The notes: generated by a model from the sequence alone, not told the origin. Shown: positions 1 through 7,173, counted from the stretch's first letter. The stretch is DNA of 17,046 nt from MGIIb-O3 sp046710875 (GCA_046710875.1 JBKEHQ010000022.1:1-17046); one strand, 5' to 3'. Made by a program: numbers and translations.

Positions 1-7
1 AATATTT

Positions 8-17
8 AATTTATATG
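8..17 (+). promoter_or_regulatory. Possible TATA box upstream of the archaellin gene
   Basis: The stretch AATTTATATG resembles an archaeal TATA box. It would place transcription start near position 35-40 and give the archaellin mRNA a leader of about 95 nt. A second AT-rich box at 115-124 (ATTTATAAAT) lies too close to the ATG at 133 for the usual spacing of about 26 nt to the start site. The region is AT-rich throughout, so this is a weak call. Confidence 0.25.
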
Positions 18-132
18 CCTAAATAAAATCCATATTGGAGAGAGATAGTAAAATGAAAACTATGCCAGATTATGAAATATTTTTTTTACCTTTCAGTTAA
101 TACTAAACATGATAATTTATAAATAACACCAT

Positions 133-909
133 ATGCAACTGCAGAACGATATCTGCCCAGCGATAAAATCGCAACAGGGCTCCATCGGAATTGGAGCAAT
201 GATAGTATTTATTGCTCTAATTTTAGTCGCTGCAGTAGCTTCAAGTGTTATCATGGAAACAATTGAGAAACTAAAAGAAGATGGAGAAAGTACCAGTTCA
301 GATGTCCGTGCGACCGTAAATACCAAACCTCGTCCAACAAGTATTACGATTATAGGAGAAGGCAGCGATCCCTTGGAGTGCGCTTCGGAAAACGACTTTT
401 GTGATTTTGTTGGCACTCAAACCATTCGATATATCTCTATCAACGATCCAACAAAATTTGTTGATTTGCAACTTAATGATGGTACCCCATGTACTAATGC
501 AGTTTTTGGAGACCCTCATGTAGGTACTACAAAAAAATGTTACATAATGGATAGTAAAGAATTACTTCTAACATGGCAAATGACTCCGGGTTCTACAAAT
601 ATTTTAGCAAAGGATGTATATTACGTTGTTTTTTGTGGAGGAAGTGAGGCACTAATATCAGATGCATCTGATATGGTGGATGCAGGAATGACCTTTTTGG
701 ATGGGACAAATCTTGCAGGAGATGAAACCCCATTCGCAACAAATGATGTGATCGAAACCGGAATGACATATCGTGTAACTCTCTTACTTTACTCCTGTAT
801 TCCATCAATTGGTGATGAAATGTCACTGATGTTATATGTGGATGGTGGCGGTTCAACAGTCATTACAATGTATTTTTCATCGATAGATATTGGCCATAAA
901 TTATACTAA
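133..909 (+). CDS. Archaellin (archaeal flagellin)-like protein, class III signal peptide
   Basis: This is a secreted filament subunit of the archaellum, or of a related type IV pilus-like filament, assembled at the outer face of the membrane. Residues 16-40 contain G-SIGIGAMIVFIALILVAAVAS. This closely matches the archaellin N-terminus, in which the prepilin peptidase FlaK/PibD cuts after Gly and the following hydrophobic helix forms the filament core. A linker follows at about 40-60, then a beta-rich outer domain. At 258 residues it is in the normal archaellin range. Two features are odd. The residues before the cleavage Gly are Gln-Gln instead of the usual Lys/Arg. The mature part has six cysteines (in ECASENDFC, TPC, KKC, FCGG and YSC), enough for three disulfides. 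No other archaellum genes are visible, but the gene is at the window edge. A pilin is the alternative; the GIG...VFIA motif favours archaellin. Confidence 0.85.
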   Translation: MQLQNDICPAIKSQQGSIGIGAMIVFIALILVAAVASSVIMETIEKLKEDGESTSSDVRATVNTKPRPTSITIIGEGSDPLECASENDFCDFVGTQTIRYISINDPTKFVDLQLNDGTPCTNAVFGDPHVGTTKKCYIMDSKELLLTWQMTPGSTNILAKDVYYVVFCGGSEALISDASDMVDAGMTFLDGTNLAGDETPFATNDVIETGMTYRVTLLLYSCIPSIGDEMSLMLYVDGGGSTVITMYFSSIDIGHKLY

Positions 910-937
910 TATTGACTAAAATTATGAATTCATATTT

Positions 938-1066
938 TCAATTTAATGTTAGTGATACAATGCCACATGTGATACATGTAGTACTTCTTAACTCTCTAGT
1001 TATATATTCTTGATATAATAAAGGCGATTTACAAGCAGGGCAATTAAAGATGGCTAATATTTCCAT
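938..1066 (-). CDS. 42-residue zinc-ribbon protein
   Basis: This short gene was found by hand translation. It runs from an ATG at 1066-1064 to a TGA at 940-938. The product has two CxxC knuckles: CPAC at residues 9-12 and CITCG at 31-35, with 18 residues between. That is the spacing of a small zinc ribbon. There is no other domain, so it may be an adaptor, a nucleic-acid-binding protein or a subunit of a larger complex. GAGAG lies just before the ATG, and a TATA-like box is centred about 33 nt upstream. It points away from the JAMM gene's stop with a 92-nt gap and converges on the archaellin gene with 28 nt between stops. No function can be assigned. Paired CxxC motifs in an open frame with a promoter make it likely real. 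Confidence 0.6.
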   Translation of the reverse strand: MEILAIFNCPACKSPLLYQEYITRELRSTTCITCGIVSLTLN

Positions 1067-1095
1067 GTCTCTCAGTAACCCATGTATGCTTTACC

Positions 1096-1103
1096 ATTTA
1101 AAC
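1096..1103 (-). promoter_or_regulatory. TATA-like box for the zinc-ribbon gene
   Basis: On the minus strand this reads GTTTAAAT, centred about 33 nt before the ATG at 1066. The predicted transcript would begin about 8 nt ahead of the start codon. The assignment rests on position and AT content only. Confidence 0.35.
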
Positions 1104-1104
1104 C

Positions 1105-1123
1105 TAGTGTCTTTTTAACACTA
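1105..1123. repeat. Perfect 6-bp inverted repeat between two minus-strand genes
   Basis: The arms TAGTGT and ACACTA are perfect and separated by CTTTTTA. It lies in the 92-nt gap between the JAMM gene's stop and the zinc-ribbon start, just upstream of the TATA-like box. It could end the upstream transcript, bind a regulator or be chance. No strong T-run follows on the minus strand. Confidence 0.3.
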
Positions 1124-1158
1124 AAATAGATATTAGTAATAATATTCACACATCACAA

Positions 1159-1854
1159 TTAAATCGGATTCCCCAAATCATCTGTGAGAATTATATTCAC
1201 TCCAAATCCTCTTTTATGAAATGATATTAATTCTAAATCATGAATCATATGTCCTGTTTTTGCAATACCTATATATTTTTTACTAGTATTGATCCCTTTA
1301 TCTATTTCCATTGGATTTAATTGCCTTCGGACCCCATTTACATCTTCAAACCAAGGCAATATTCCTTCTGGAGAATATTTGATTCCTAGTATCATATCAC
1401 ATCCCTCAGTCCACTGTGCCGCATCTGCATCAGCCATACTAGGTATTGCAGGTGCATTCGGATGCGTATGCAACCAGTGAGTAAACCTGCTACCTCTAAC
1501 TCCTCTTTCCTTTGTAAATAAACCATCATTCCATTCTTCAGGAACATGATGTACGGAAAATGAATCTCCTCGATTTACTAAATGAGGTTTACCAAGTAAA
1601 TATCCTTGGCCTGCAAATAAGTCATTTTGAAAATCACATCCCATATATTGAATCTCAACTTTTTTGGGATTTTTGATATTCTTATTGGGATCAATGCCGA
1701 TAAGAATTTCATCTGGAAGAGATTTAAATGTCCAATCAATTATTATCTTAAGAGTTTCCAATGGCATCAAAATTATTGCCCTATATCCATCTTTATTAGC
1801 AAGTGAAAGTATGTTATATTTATGTGCAGATATAGTCAACCATTCATCAGACAT
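1159..1854 (-). CDS. JAMM/MPN+ domain zinc metalloprotease
   Basis: This is a predicted zinc metallo-isopeptidase of the JAB1/MPN+/JAMM family. In archaea, family members remove ubiquitin-like SAMP modifiers from proteins (desampylation); related bacterial enzymes act on sulfur-carrier proteins. The signature HTHP-x6-S-x2-D is intact: H129 and H131 bind zinc, with S139 and D142 following (numbered from the chosen ATG). E49 in DEILIGI is the likely catalytic glutamate. At 231 residues it is longer than minimal archaeal JAMM1 proteins; the C-terminal 70 or so residues match nothing I recognise. The frame extends to a TTG at 1878, but the ATG at 1854 is preferred because it lies 4 nt after the taw2 stop, in GTGAGATA-ATG, which suggests translational coupling. 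The substrate is unknown, and no ubiquitin-like gene is visible in the window. Confidence 0.8.
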   Translation of the reverse strand: MSDEWLTISAHKYNILSLANKDGYRAIILMPLETLKIIIDWTFKSLPDEILIGIDPNKNIKNPKKVEIQYMGCDFQNDLFAGQGYLLGKPHLVNRGDSFSVHHVPEEWNDGLFTKERGVRGSRFTHWLHTHPNAPAIPSMADADAAQWTEGCDMILGIKYSPEGILPWFEDVNGVRRQLNPMEIDKGINTSKKYIGIAKTGHMIHDLELISFHKRGFGVNIILTDDLGNPI

Positions 1855-1858
1855 TATC

Positions 1859-2752
1859 TCACTCAACTTTGATATCAAGGACTATGTGGTCCCAATGTGG
1901 CGCATAACTTTTAATTTTAGATCTATTAACTTCAAATATTTTAGATTTAGGTCTAATTTCTAATAATTCCTTTATGGTTTCATTTATCCATTGACCATAA
2001 TCCTTCGAGGGTGCAATACCATGAATATGCAAAAATCCATTTTCTTTCAATACATTTAATGCAGAAATATAACCATCATTAGCAGATGGTAATAATCCCA
2101 AAATAACTCTATCTGCGATTCCTTTGAGATTATTAGTAGTTATTTTATTATCGCCGAAATGAATAGTACATCTTTCTTTTACATCATTTGCATCCAAATT
2201 TATATTTAATGCTCTTACCGATTCGGGATTCCATTCACAAGAATGTATATGTTTAATCTTTGAAAAAACCAACATTGGAATAGAATAGTAACCTATTCCT
2301 GCATACAAATCTATCACGATCTCGCCATCTTTTCCAACTTCCCCCATTCTTCTTCTTTCATTTATATTTCCTGATGAAAACATACATTTTGTAAATCTAT
2401 AACCATATTTGATGCCATTCTCTTTACGTATGACCCAATCATCATTTCCAAGTACTAATTCCACCGAACTCTCTCTCTTTTCTCCATTAATTTCGCCCAT
2501 TATTCCAATTCTATTTACCAATAGTACTTCTGAAATAATCTTCCATAAATCTTTTCTGTAATTATTCCACCTAATATTTCTAAATGACGAATTAGGTAAA
2601 ATTAGTACATCAGAAAACTTTTCCCATTTTTTTGGGATATCTTTCAAATATTCTTCAATATTGGTTTCTAAAAATCCCTTTGAATAAAGATATTCTGATA
2701 TTGATAAAATTAAACTATCATATGGTGTATTTTTTATCATGACATCACTCAT
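1859..2752 (-). CDS. taw2: tRNA-Phe wyosine aminocarboxypropyltransferase (Taw2/TYW2 family)
   Basis: This enzyme transfers the 3-amino-3-carboxypropyl group of S-adenosylmethionine to C7 of 4-demethylwyosine at G37 of tRNA-Phe, a step of archaeal wyosine synthesis that stabilises codon reading. The class I methyltransferase-like fold is shown by DLYAGIGYYSIP (about 148-159) and the acidic strand end CEWNPESVRALNINL. MFSSGNINER (124-133) and the DRVILGLLPS loop (214-223) resemble TYW2/Taw2. The sister methyltransferase Trm5 normally has FSPR and NLP-type sequences at these places, which is why Taw2 is preferred over Trm5. The 297-residue length fits. The frame opens at a TTG at 2764; the ATG at 2752 is chosen because it overlaps the uvrC stop by 8 nt (ATGAGTGA), as in a coupled operon. 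No other wyosine gene is visible here. Confidence 0.82.
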   Translation of the reverse strand: MSDVMIKNTPYDSLILSISEYLYSKGFLETNIEEYLKDIPKKWEKFSDVLILPNSSFRNIRWNNYRKDLWKIISEVLLVNRIGIMGEINGEKRESSVELVLGNDDWVIRKENGIKYGYRFTKCMFSSGNINERRRMGEVGKDGEIVIDLYAGIGYYSIPMLVFSKIKHIHSCEWNPESVRALNINLDANDVKERCTIHFGDNKITTNNLKGIADRVILGLLPSANDGYISALNVLKENGFLHIHGIAPSKDYGQWINETIKELLEIRPKSKIFEVNRSKIKSYAPHWDHIVLDIKVE

Positions 2753-4472
2753 TAATATGCTCAAATATTCTATTAGCCATGAATTTACCTATTCCTGGTG
2801 CTGCCATCAAATCATTAACTTTTGCATGATTTATTCCTTGTCTTCCTCCAAAATGTCTTAGCAATGACTGTATTTTCTTTGCCCCTAAACCTTCTATTTC
2901 TTCCAAGGGGTCCAATAATGCCTTTTTTCCTCTACGTTTTCGATGATATTTATTTACAAATCTATGCGCTTCATCTCTTGCATGTACTAATAATCTACCT
3001 TCCCGTGTTAGAATTATTGGATCTTTATCAGTTCTATGTAATGTTTCTTCCTTTTTTGCCAATGCAGCGATTACGAACATATTTTTTACACCATTTTCTT
3101 CTAAAACTTTTACAATTGTAGTCAAGTGAGTTTTACCTCCATCAAGTAGTAACAAATCCGGCCATTCATCTTGCCTTTTCATCCATCTTAAAATAACTTC
3201 TGACATCATCCTTAGATCATCCTTAGCATCAGTTTTTACTCTATATGTCCTATATTCCTTATTTGATGATCTTCCATTTCTGAAAACTACTGATGCACCA
3301 ACTCGCTCTTCTCCTAACATTTGGGCCATATCAAAACATACTACATGATTCAATGCCGCCATACCAAGAAGCTTAGAACATTCATTTGCAGCATTCTGTT
3401 CTAAACTTCCTGTACGATTTTTTTGATTTCTTAATACATTCATTTTAGCATTTTTGTCTGCCATACTTCTTAATTTAACCAATTCTCCACGTTTTGGAAC
3501 TTTTATTTTTATTACTCCTTCTCTACGTTCGGTTAACCAATTAGTCAAACCCTCATCTAATTTTATTGGAATAAGTAGAGTTTTTGGGGGCTTTCTTTTT
3601 GCATAATGTTCTGTTAATGCGCATGAAATTGATTCTGAAATATCGCCGCTGTGGATTACTGGATAATCCACTTGACCTTGTATTATGCCATCTTTCGTAT
3701 GTAAAATAGTTACAGAGCCGGAATCTCCAGTAAATGCAAATCCAACTGCATCACAATCTTGGTAAAATCTACTATGAATTATTTGTTGAGAAATTGTTGT
3801 TTGTATGGTTCTAATCATATCTCTAATCTCAGCTGCTTTTTCATAATACATGCCTTTGGAAGCCATATCCATATCTATTTGTAATTTCTGAATTAATATT
3901 CTACCATCGCCATCAAAAACTTTTGTTACTGCTGCAACTCTTTGAGGATAACCTTCTGGATCAATACATGGTCCGCGGCATAATCCAATGTGGCTGGCCA
4001 AACATCCATTTTTTCCATTACAATCTCGATCTCTAATTCCAAATTGTCTCCTTACTAGTTGAATCACTCTTTTTGCTGCACCTGCATCTGGAAATGGGCC
4101 CCATGAAAGGTCGTTTTTTGCTGGCGATCTTGTATAAATAATTCTTGGAAATTCTTCCTTAGTCAAAGATATAAAGGGATATGATTTATCATCTTTTAAT
4201 CTAGAATTATATTTAGGTTTATGTTTACGTATCAATTCTCTTTCAAGTATCAAAGCCTCTGTAGGTGTTTGAGTAATAATGCAATCAATTTTTTCCGAAT
4301 TCTGGATTAGTTTTGGTATCATTATTCTATCAGGATTTTCAGAAAAATAAGAACGAACTCTAGAACGTAAATTTGTCGCCTTTCCTACATACATAACTCG
4401 TTCATCATTTCTACGAAAAAGATATACTCCTGGTTTAGAAGGAAGATCTAACTTTTGAGAGTCAATTGGCAT
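2745..4472 (-). CDS. uvrC: UvrABC nucleotide excision repair endonuclease subunit UvrC
   Basis: UvrC makes the two incisions flanking bulky DNA lesions after UvrA and UvrB have located them. All parts are present in about 575 residues, near the family norm. There is an N-terminal GIY-YIG nuclease (GVYLF...YVGKATNLRSRVRSYF, about 15-45). A four-cysteine cluster (C151, C157, C165, C169) matches the UvrC iron-sulfur site. The UvrB-binding UVR helix pair lies near 203-221. The RNase H-like nuclease has D381 (CFDMAQ), D444 (LLLDGGKTHL) and H503 (DEAHRFV). Two helix-hairpin-helix motifs end the protein. The usual DISH sequence reads DMAQ here, but the aspartate remains. The frame reaches a GTG at 4499; the ATG at 4472 gives the better N-terminus. 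It leads a minus-strand run with taw2 and the JAMM gene. In archaea uvrABC is generally taken as acquired from bacteria. Confidence 0.95.
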   Translation of the reverse strand: MPIDSQKLDLPSKPGVYLFRRNDERVMYVGKATNLRSRVRSYFSENPDRIMIPKLIQNSEKIDCIITQTPTEALILERELIRKHKPKYNSRLKDDKSYPFISLTKEEFPRIIYTRSPAKNDLSWGPFPDAGAAKRVIQLVRRQFGIRDRDCNGKNGCLASHIGLCRGPCIDPEGYPQRVAAVTKVFDGDGRILIQKLQIDMDMASKGMYYEKAAEIRDMIRTIQTTISQQIIHSRFYQDCDAVGFAFTGDSGSVTILHTKDGIIQGQVDYPVIHSGDISESISCALTEHYAKRKPPKTLLIPIKLDEGLTNWLTERREGVIKIKVPKRGELVKLRSMADKNAKMNVLRNQKNRTGSLEQNAANECSKLLGMAALNHVVCFDMAQMLGEERVGASVVFRNGRSSNKEYRTYRVKTDAKDDLRMMSEVILRWMKRQDEWPDLLLLDGGKTHLTTIVKVLEENGVKNMFVIAALAKKEETLHRTDKDPIILTREGRLLVHARDEAHRFVNKYHRKRRGKKALLDPLEEIEGLGAKKIQSLLRHFGGRQGINHAKVNDLMAAPGIGKFMANRIFEHINE

Positions 4473-4515
4473 GCCTATTGATGCGCAATAAGTTAACACC
4501 CATGAACCCTAGACA

Positions 4516-4543
4516 TGTCCCGTGTCTCATGGTGTCGGGGACA
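4516..4543. repeat. Inverted repeat spanning the start of the STAND-protein gene
   Basis: The arms TGTCCC (4516-4521) and GGGACA (4538-4543) flank the proposed ATG at 4529. It is unusually GC-rich for the surrounding AT-rich DNA. It could be an operator for the winged-helix protein encoded just downstream, or an mRNA hairpin over the start codon. No binding evidence exists, and a 6-bp repeat can arise by chance. Confidence 0.3.
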
Positions 4544-6703
4544 AGATTGAGGATTCTTGCTCATTTATCAAAATATTATGGTAATTTTGATGACAAATGG
4601 AATATTCCTCGAGAACAATCACTCCCAGGAATAGCGGAAGCATTAGGAGTTGTCAGATCGGCAGTTCATAATCCACTAGCAACTCTAGAAAAAGATAAAT
4701 TAATTATTTCTAAAAATGCACAGGTTACAGGAAAAGATTCTCGCCGACGTAAAGTTATTCATATTACACAACTGGGACTTGAAACTCTTTCAGAGGCTGA
4801 TTTTCCAGAGAAAATAAAAAAATTTAGATATTTTGGGCCTATTCCAAATTTAATAAATTTACATGGAAGGAATACAGAAGTTTTAGATATCTCTACTATC
4901 TTAAAAAGAAATAAAAATATCATATTAAATGGCTTACCAGGAATTGGAAAATCAAGTTTAGCCCGGGTTATCGCAGAAAAAATGATGGAAGAAGGATGGA
5001 CGTTAAGATGGGCTTCCTGCGATAACGATACGGACATCTCAGCAATTGCAAAAATGTGGTTAAATCAATCTGGAATGTATTCATCAAAAGCAATATCTGC
5101 AGCAGTAGATTATCCTCGAAACTTACTAATTATTGATGAAATACAAGAATTAGATAATAGGCATATTAATTCAATTAATCAACTAATTTCAGATACTGCA
5201 ATGACAAAAGCATCAATTTTGATAATAGTAAGGGCACCTAGTCCCTTTGATAAGTTAATTGACTTTGACAATATTAGGCTTGAAGGACTGCCTTTTGAAG
5301 GTGCCAAGAAAATTTTACCTTCAAATATTGACAATATTCTAGCTACTAAAATTATTCAATCATTAGGTGGGCACCCTCTAGCCCTACATCTATGGGCTCC
5401 AGATACTCAGCTCCCGGAGGAAAATGATGCAGTCCAGGAATATGTCAAATCAACAGTAATAAAAAGACTAAGTGATGAAGGAATTAACACTTTGGATGAA
5501 TTATCTTTATCTCCATTACCTTTGAGTACTGATGAATTATTTTCATCCATTGGGACAGATGAATTAGATAATTCAGCAATTTTGAAGTGGCACAACAAAG
5601 AAGTAGAACTTCATCATTTAATAAAAAACGTCAGGCGTAGTTTTTTTACTCAGGAAAAAACTCAAGATTTTCATGTTGAAATGGCTAAAAAATGGGCAAA
5701 AAAAGAAGGATTTAGAGCAATAAGGATGGAAGCTCATCACCGACTTCAATCCGGGCATACAATTGATTCTGATTGGTTTATCTCAAATCTTCCCATATTA
5801 GTAAGTAAAGATAGTTCAGCTGCAGCAATTATCTTCGAACAAGCAATACATAATACTGATGAAGAAATATTCCGGGAGATTGCTTCTGATATAGCCTTAG
5901 AAAGAGGAGAAATAGCGATTGCTTCATCCCACATTAATTCGCTTTCAGATGGAATCAACAAAACAAAAAGATTAGCACGCATTGCTCGAGTAAGTGGAAA
6001 TACTGGATTAGCCACAGAATTGGATTTAAAAATATTTAATCAACTCAATCCAATTGAAAAAATAAAGGCCCAAATAGCTGAAATTGTAAGACTCCATGAT
6101 GATAGATTACCTGGAAAAATGCCACTAGATTTAATTCATAATTTGAAGAATAAAATTAAATTAATCGATTTATCCTCACTACCAATTGAAAATCGCAATG
6201 TGGCATCATTATCAATTAATCTTTTACACAACTCAATCGCTTTAGAAACTCAAGATTTACATTCTGCAGCAGTATCCAGGGGCATCTTAGAATCTCAATT
6301 GGGATACGATAATCAAAAATTAAAAATAATCGACCTCAGATCTAGGCTTGCAATTAAGATAAATGGCAATGTTTCTCCAAAGGCAATAGAGGATGCAAGA
6401 TCTGAAATAGAAAAATCATATAATTTACTAAATAAATTAAGTTTAATTCATATTATTCTTGAAGCATCAGGGCCAAAATATCCTGAATGGATAATTCAAC
6501 TGCATTCAGAAATTTCTGAGGAATATTTACCAGAAGACATAGCAACTTATAGGCGACTATCTGCTCAAAAATGGTATTGGAAAGGTATTTTGGAGCCAAA
6601 AAAGAAACTATCTCATTGGAGAGAAGCATTGGGTAAATTTAAATCTGCAGAATGCAGTAATGCAGCAAATGAACTATTGAAACTTATATCTAATCTAGTA
6701 TAA
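4529..6703 (+). CDS. Winged-helix / STAND-type P-loop NTPase with helical C-terminal region
   Basis: This is a multidomain regulator or sensor of about 724 residues. An N-terminal winged helix-turn-helix (about 5-85; LPGIAEALGVVRSAVHNPLATLEKDKLI is the core) resembles MarR/ArsR-type DNA-binding domains. The NTPase has Walker A GLPGIGKS (135-142), Walker B LLIIDE (199-204) and GGHPLAL (280-286), the motif typical of STAND/NB-ARC ATPases. Residues from about 390 on are predicted helical, with TPR-like character that I infer from composition rather than from clear repeats. The architecture recalls MalT-type STAND regulators, in which ligand binding on the repeats releases ATP-driven oligomerisation, but here the DNA-binding domain is N-terminal. 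Some STAND proteins act in antiviral defence; no nuclease or other effector is fused here. The frame extends to a TTG at 4466, with ATGs at 4481, 4502 and 4529. I chose 4529 because it leaves room for promoters between it and divergent uvrC. The ligand and targets are unknown. Confidence 0.75.
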   Translation: MVSGTRLRILAHLSKYYGNFDDKWNIPREQSLPGIAEALGVVRSAVHNPLATLEKDKLIISKNAQVTGKDSRRRKVIHITQLGLETLSEADFPEKIKKFRYFGPIPNLINLHGRNTEVLDISTILKRNKNIILNGLPGIGKSSLARVIAEKMMEEGWTLRWASCDNDTDISAIAKMWLNQSGMYSSKAISAAVDYPRNLLIIDEIQELDNRHINSINQLISDTAMTKASILIIVRAPSPFDKLIDFDNIRLEGLPFEGAKKILPSNIDNILATKIIQSLGGHPLALHLWAPDTQLPEENDAVQEYVKSTVIKRLSDEGINTLDELSLSPLPLSTDELFSSIGTDELDNSAILKWHNKEVELHHLIKNVRRSFFTQEKTQDFHVEMAKKWAKKEGFRAIRMEAHHRLQSGHTIDSDWFISNLPILVSKDSSAAAIIFEQAIHNTDEEIFREIASDIALERGEIAIASSHINSLSDGINKTKRLARIARVSGNTGLATELDLKIFNQLNPIEKIKAQIAEIVRLHDDRLPGKMPLDLIHNLKNKIKLIDLSSLPIENRNVASLSINLLHNSIALETQDLHSAAVSRGILESQLGYDNQKLKIIDLRSRLAIKINGNVSPKAIEDARSEIEKSYNLLNKLSLIHIILEASGPKYPEWIIQLHSEISEEYLPEDIATYRRLSAQKWYWKGILEPKKKLSHWREALGKFKSAECSNAANELLKLISNLV

Positions 6704-6937
6704 TTATATTTCAGTACCAATTAGTGTGCGAGTTTCAAAAATACCTGGTAGATTTCTTATGTCTTGGATTATACATCGAGTAAGTTCTGATTCGTCGTCA
6801 GCTTCAATTTTTACAAATAGGTCATGCATTCCAAAAACAATCCATTGCCCGACTACGGTTTCAAATTTACTAACTGCTTCACGCACTTCAATTTCTTTAC
6901 CGGGCTCTGTAGTAATTAACACAAATCCAACTGCCAT
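6704..6937 (-). CDS. Stand-alone Lrp/AsnC ligand-binding (RAM) domain protein, second of a pair
   Basis: This 77-residue protein is only the alpha-beta sandwich that forms the C-terminal effector domain of Lrp/AsnC regulators. The pattern AVGFVLITTEPGKEIEVREAVSKFE...VFGMHDLFVKIEADDESELTRCIIQDIRNLPGIFETRTLI is typical of the fold. There is no helix-turn-helix. Such single domains assemble as dimers or rings and bind amino acids or other small molecules; their partners are usually unknown. The start codon shares one base with the stop of the upstream paralog (TAATG), so the two are almost certainly co-translated. Its stop directly abuts the stop of the converging STAND gene with no spacer. Confidence 0.85.
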   Translation of the reverse strand: MAVGFVLITTEPGKEIEVREAVSKFETVVGQWIVFGMHDLFVKIEADDESELTRCIIQDIRNLPGIFETRTLIGTEI

Positions 6938-7173
6938 TATTCAGCCTCCACTGCAATTAAAGTTTCAGTATGTTGAACTCCAGGGATTGCTCTCATGACT
7001 CCAATCAATGTCTTGGCCATTTTTCTTTCATCTTCAAAATCAATTCTTGCTACTAAATCATATTCTCCATATGCAACATGCGTTTCAGTTACTTCTTCAA
7101 TTTCTAGAAGTTTTTGATATACAATTCTCTCACTTCCTGGGGCCGCCCTAATTAAAACAAAAGCTGTACTCAT
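6937..7173 (-). CDS. Stand-alone Lrp/AsnC ligand-binding (RAM) domain protein, first of a pair
   Basis: This 78-residue RAM domain begins MSTAFVLIRAAPGSERIVYQKLLEI and contains THVAYGEYDLVARIDFEDERKMAKTLIGVMRAIPGVQHTETLIAVEAE. It shares fold and key positions with the gene that follows it, so the pair probably arose by duplication and may form a hetero-oligomer. It lacks a DNA-binding domain. The frame stays open upstream to 7320, but the upstream part does not resemble the family. The ATG at 7173 fits the domain start and lies 25 nt from a TATA-like box, consistent with a leaderless message. It is divergent from the giant surface-protein gene. Confidence 0.85.
   Translation of the reverse strand: MSTAFVLIRAAPGSERIVYQKLLEIEEVTETHVAYGEYDLVARIDFEDERKMAKTLIGVMRAIPGVQHTETLIAVEAE

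Noticed and set aside
115..124. Strong-looking TATA box (ATTTATAAAT) immediately before the archaellin gene
   Set aside because: Its centre is only about 13 nt from the ATG, which would place transcription start inside the gene. No later start keeps the signal peptide.
1859..2752. Calling this gene Trm5 (tRNA m1G37 methyltransferase)
   Set aside because: The FSPR and NLP-type sequences expected for Trm5 are replaced by MFSSGN and LGLLPS, which fit Taw2/TYW2.
6704..7173. Full Lrp/AsnC transcription regulators
   Set aside because: Both proteins consist only of the ligand-binding domain; no helix-turn-helix precedes either.
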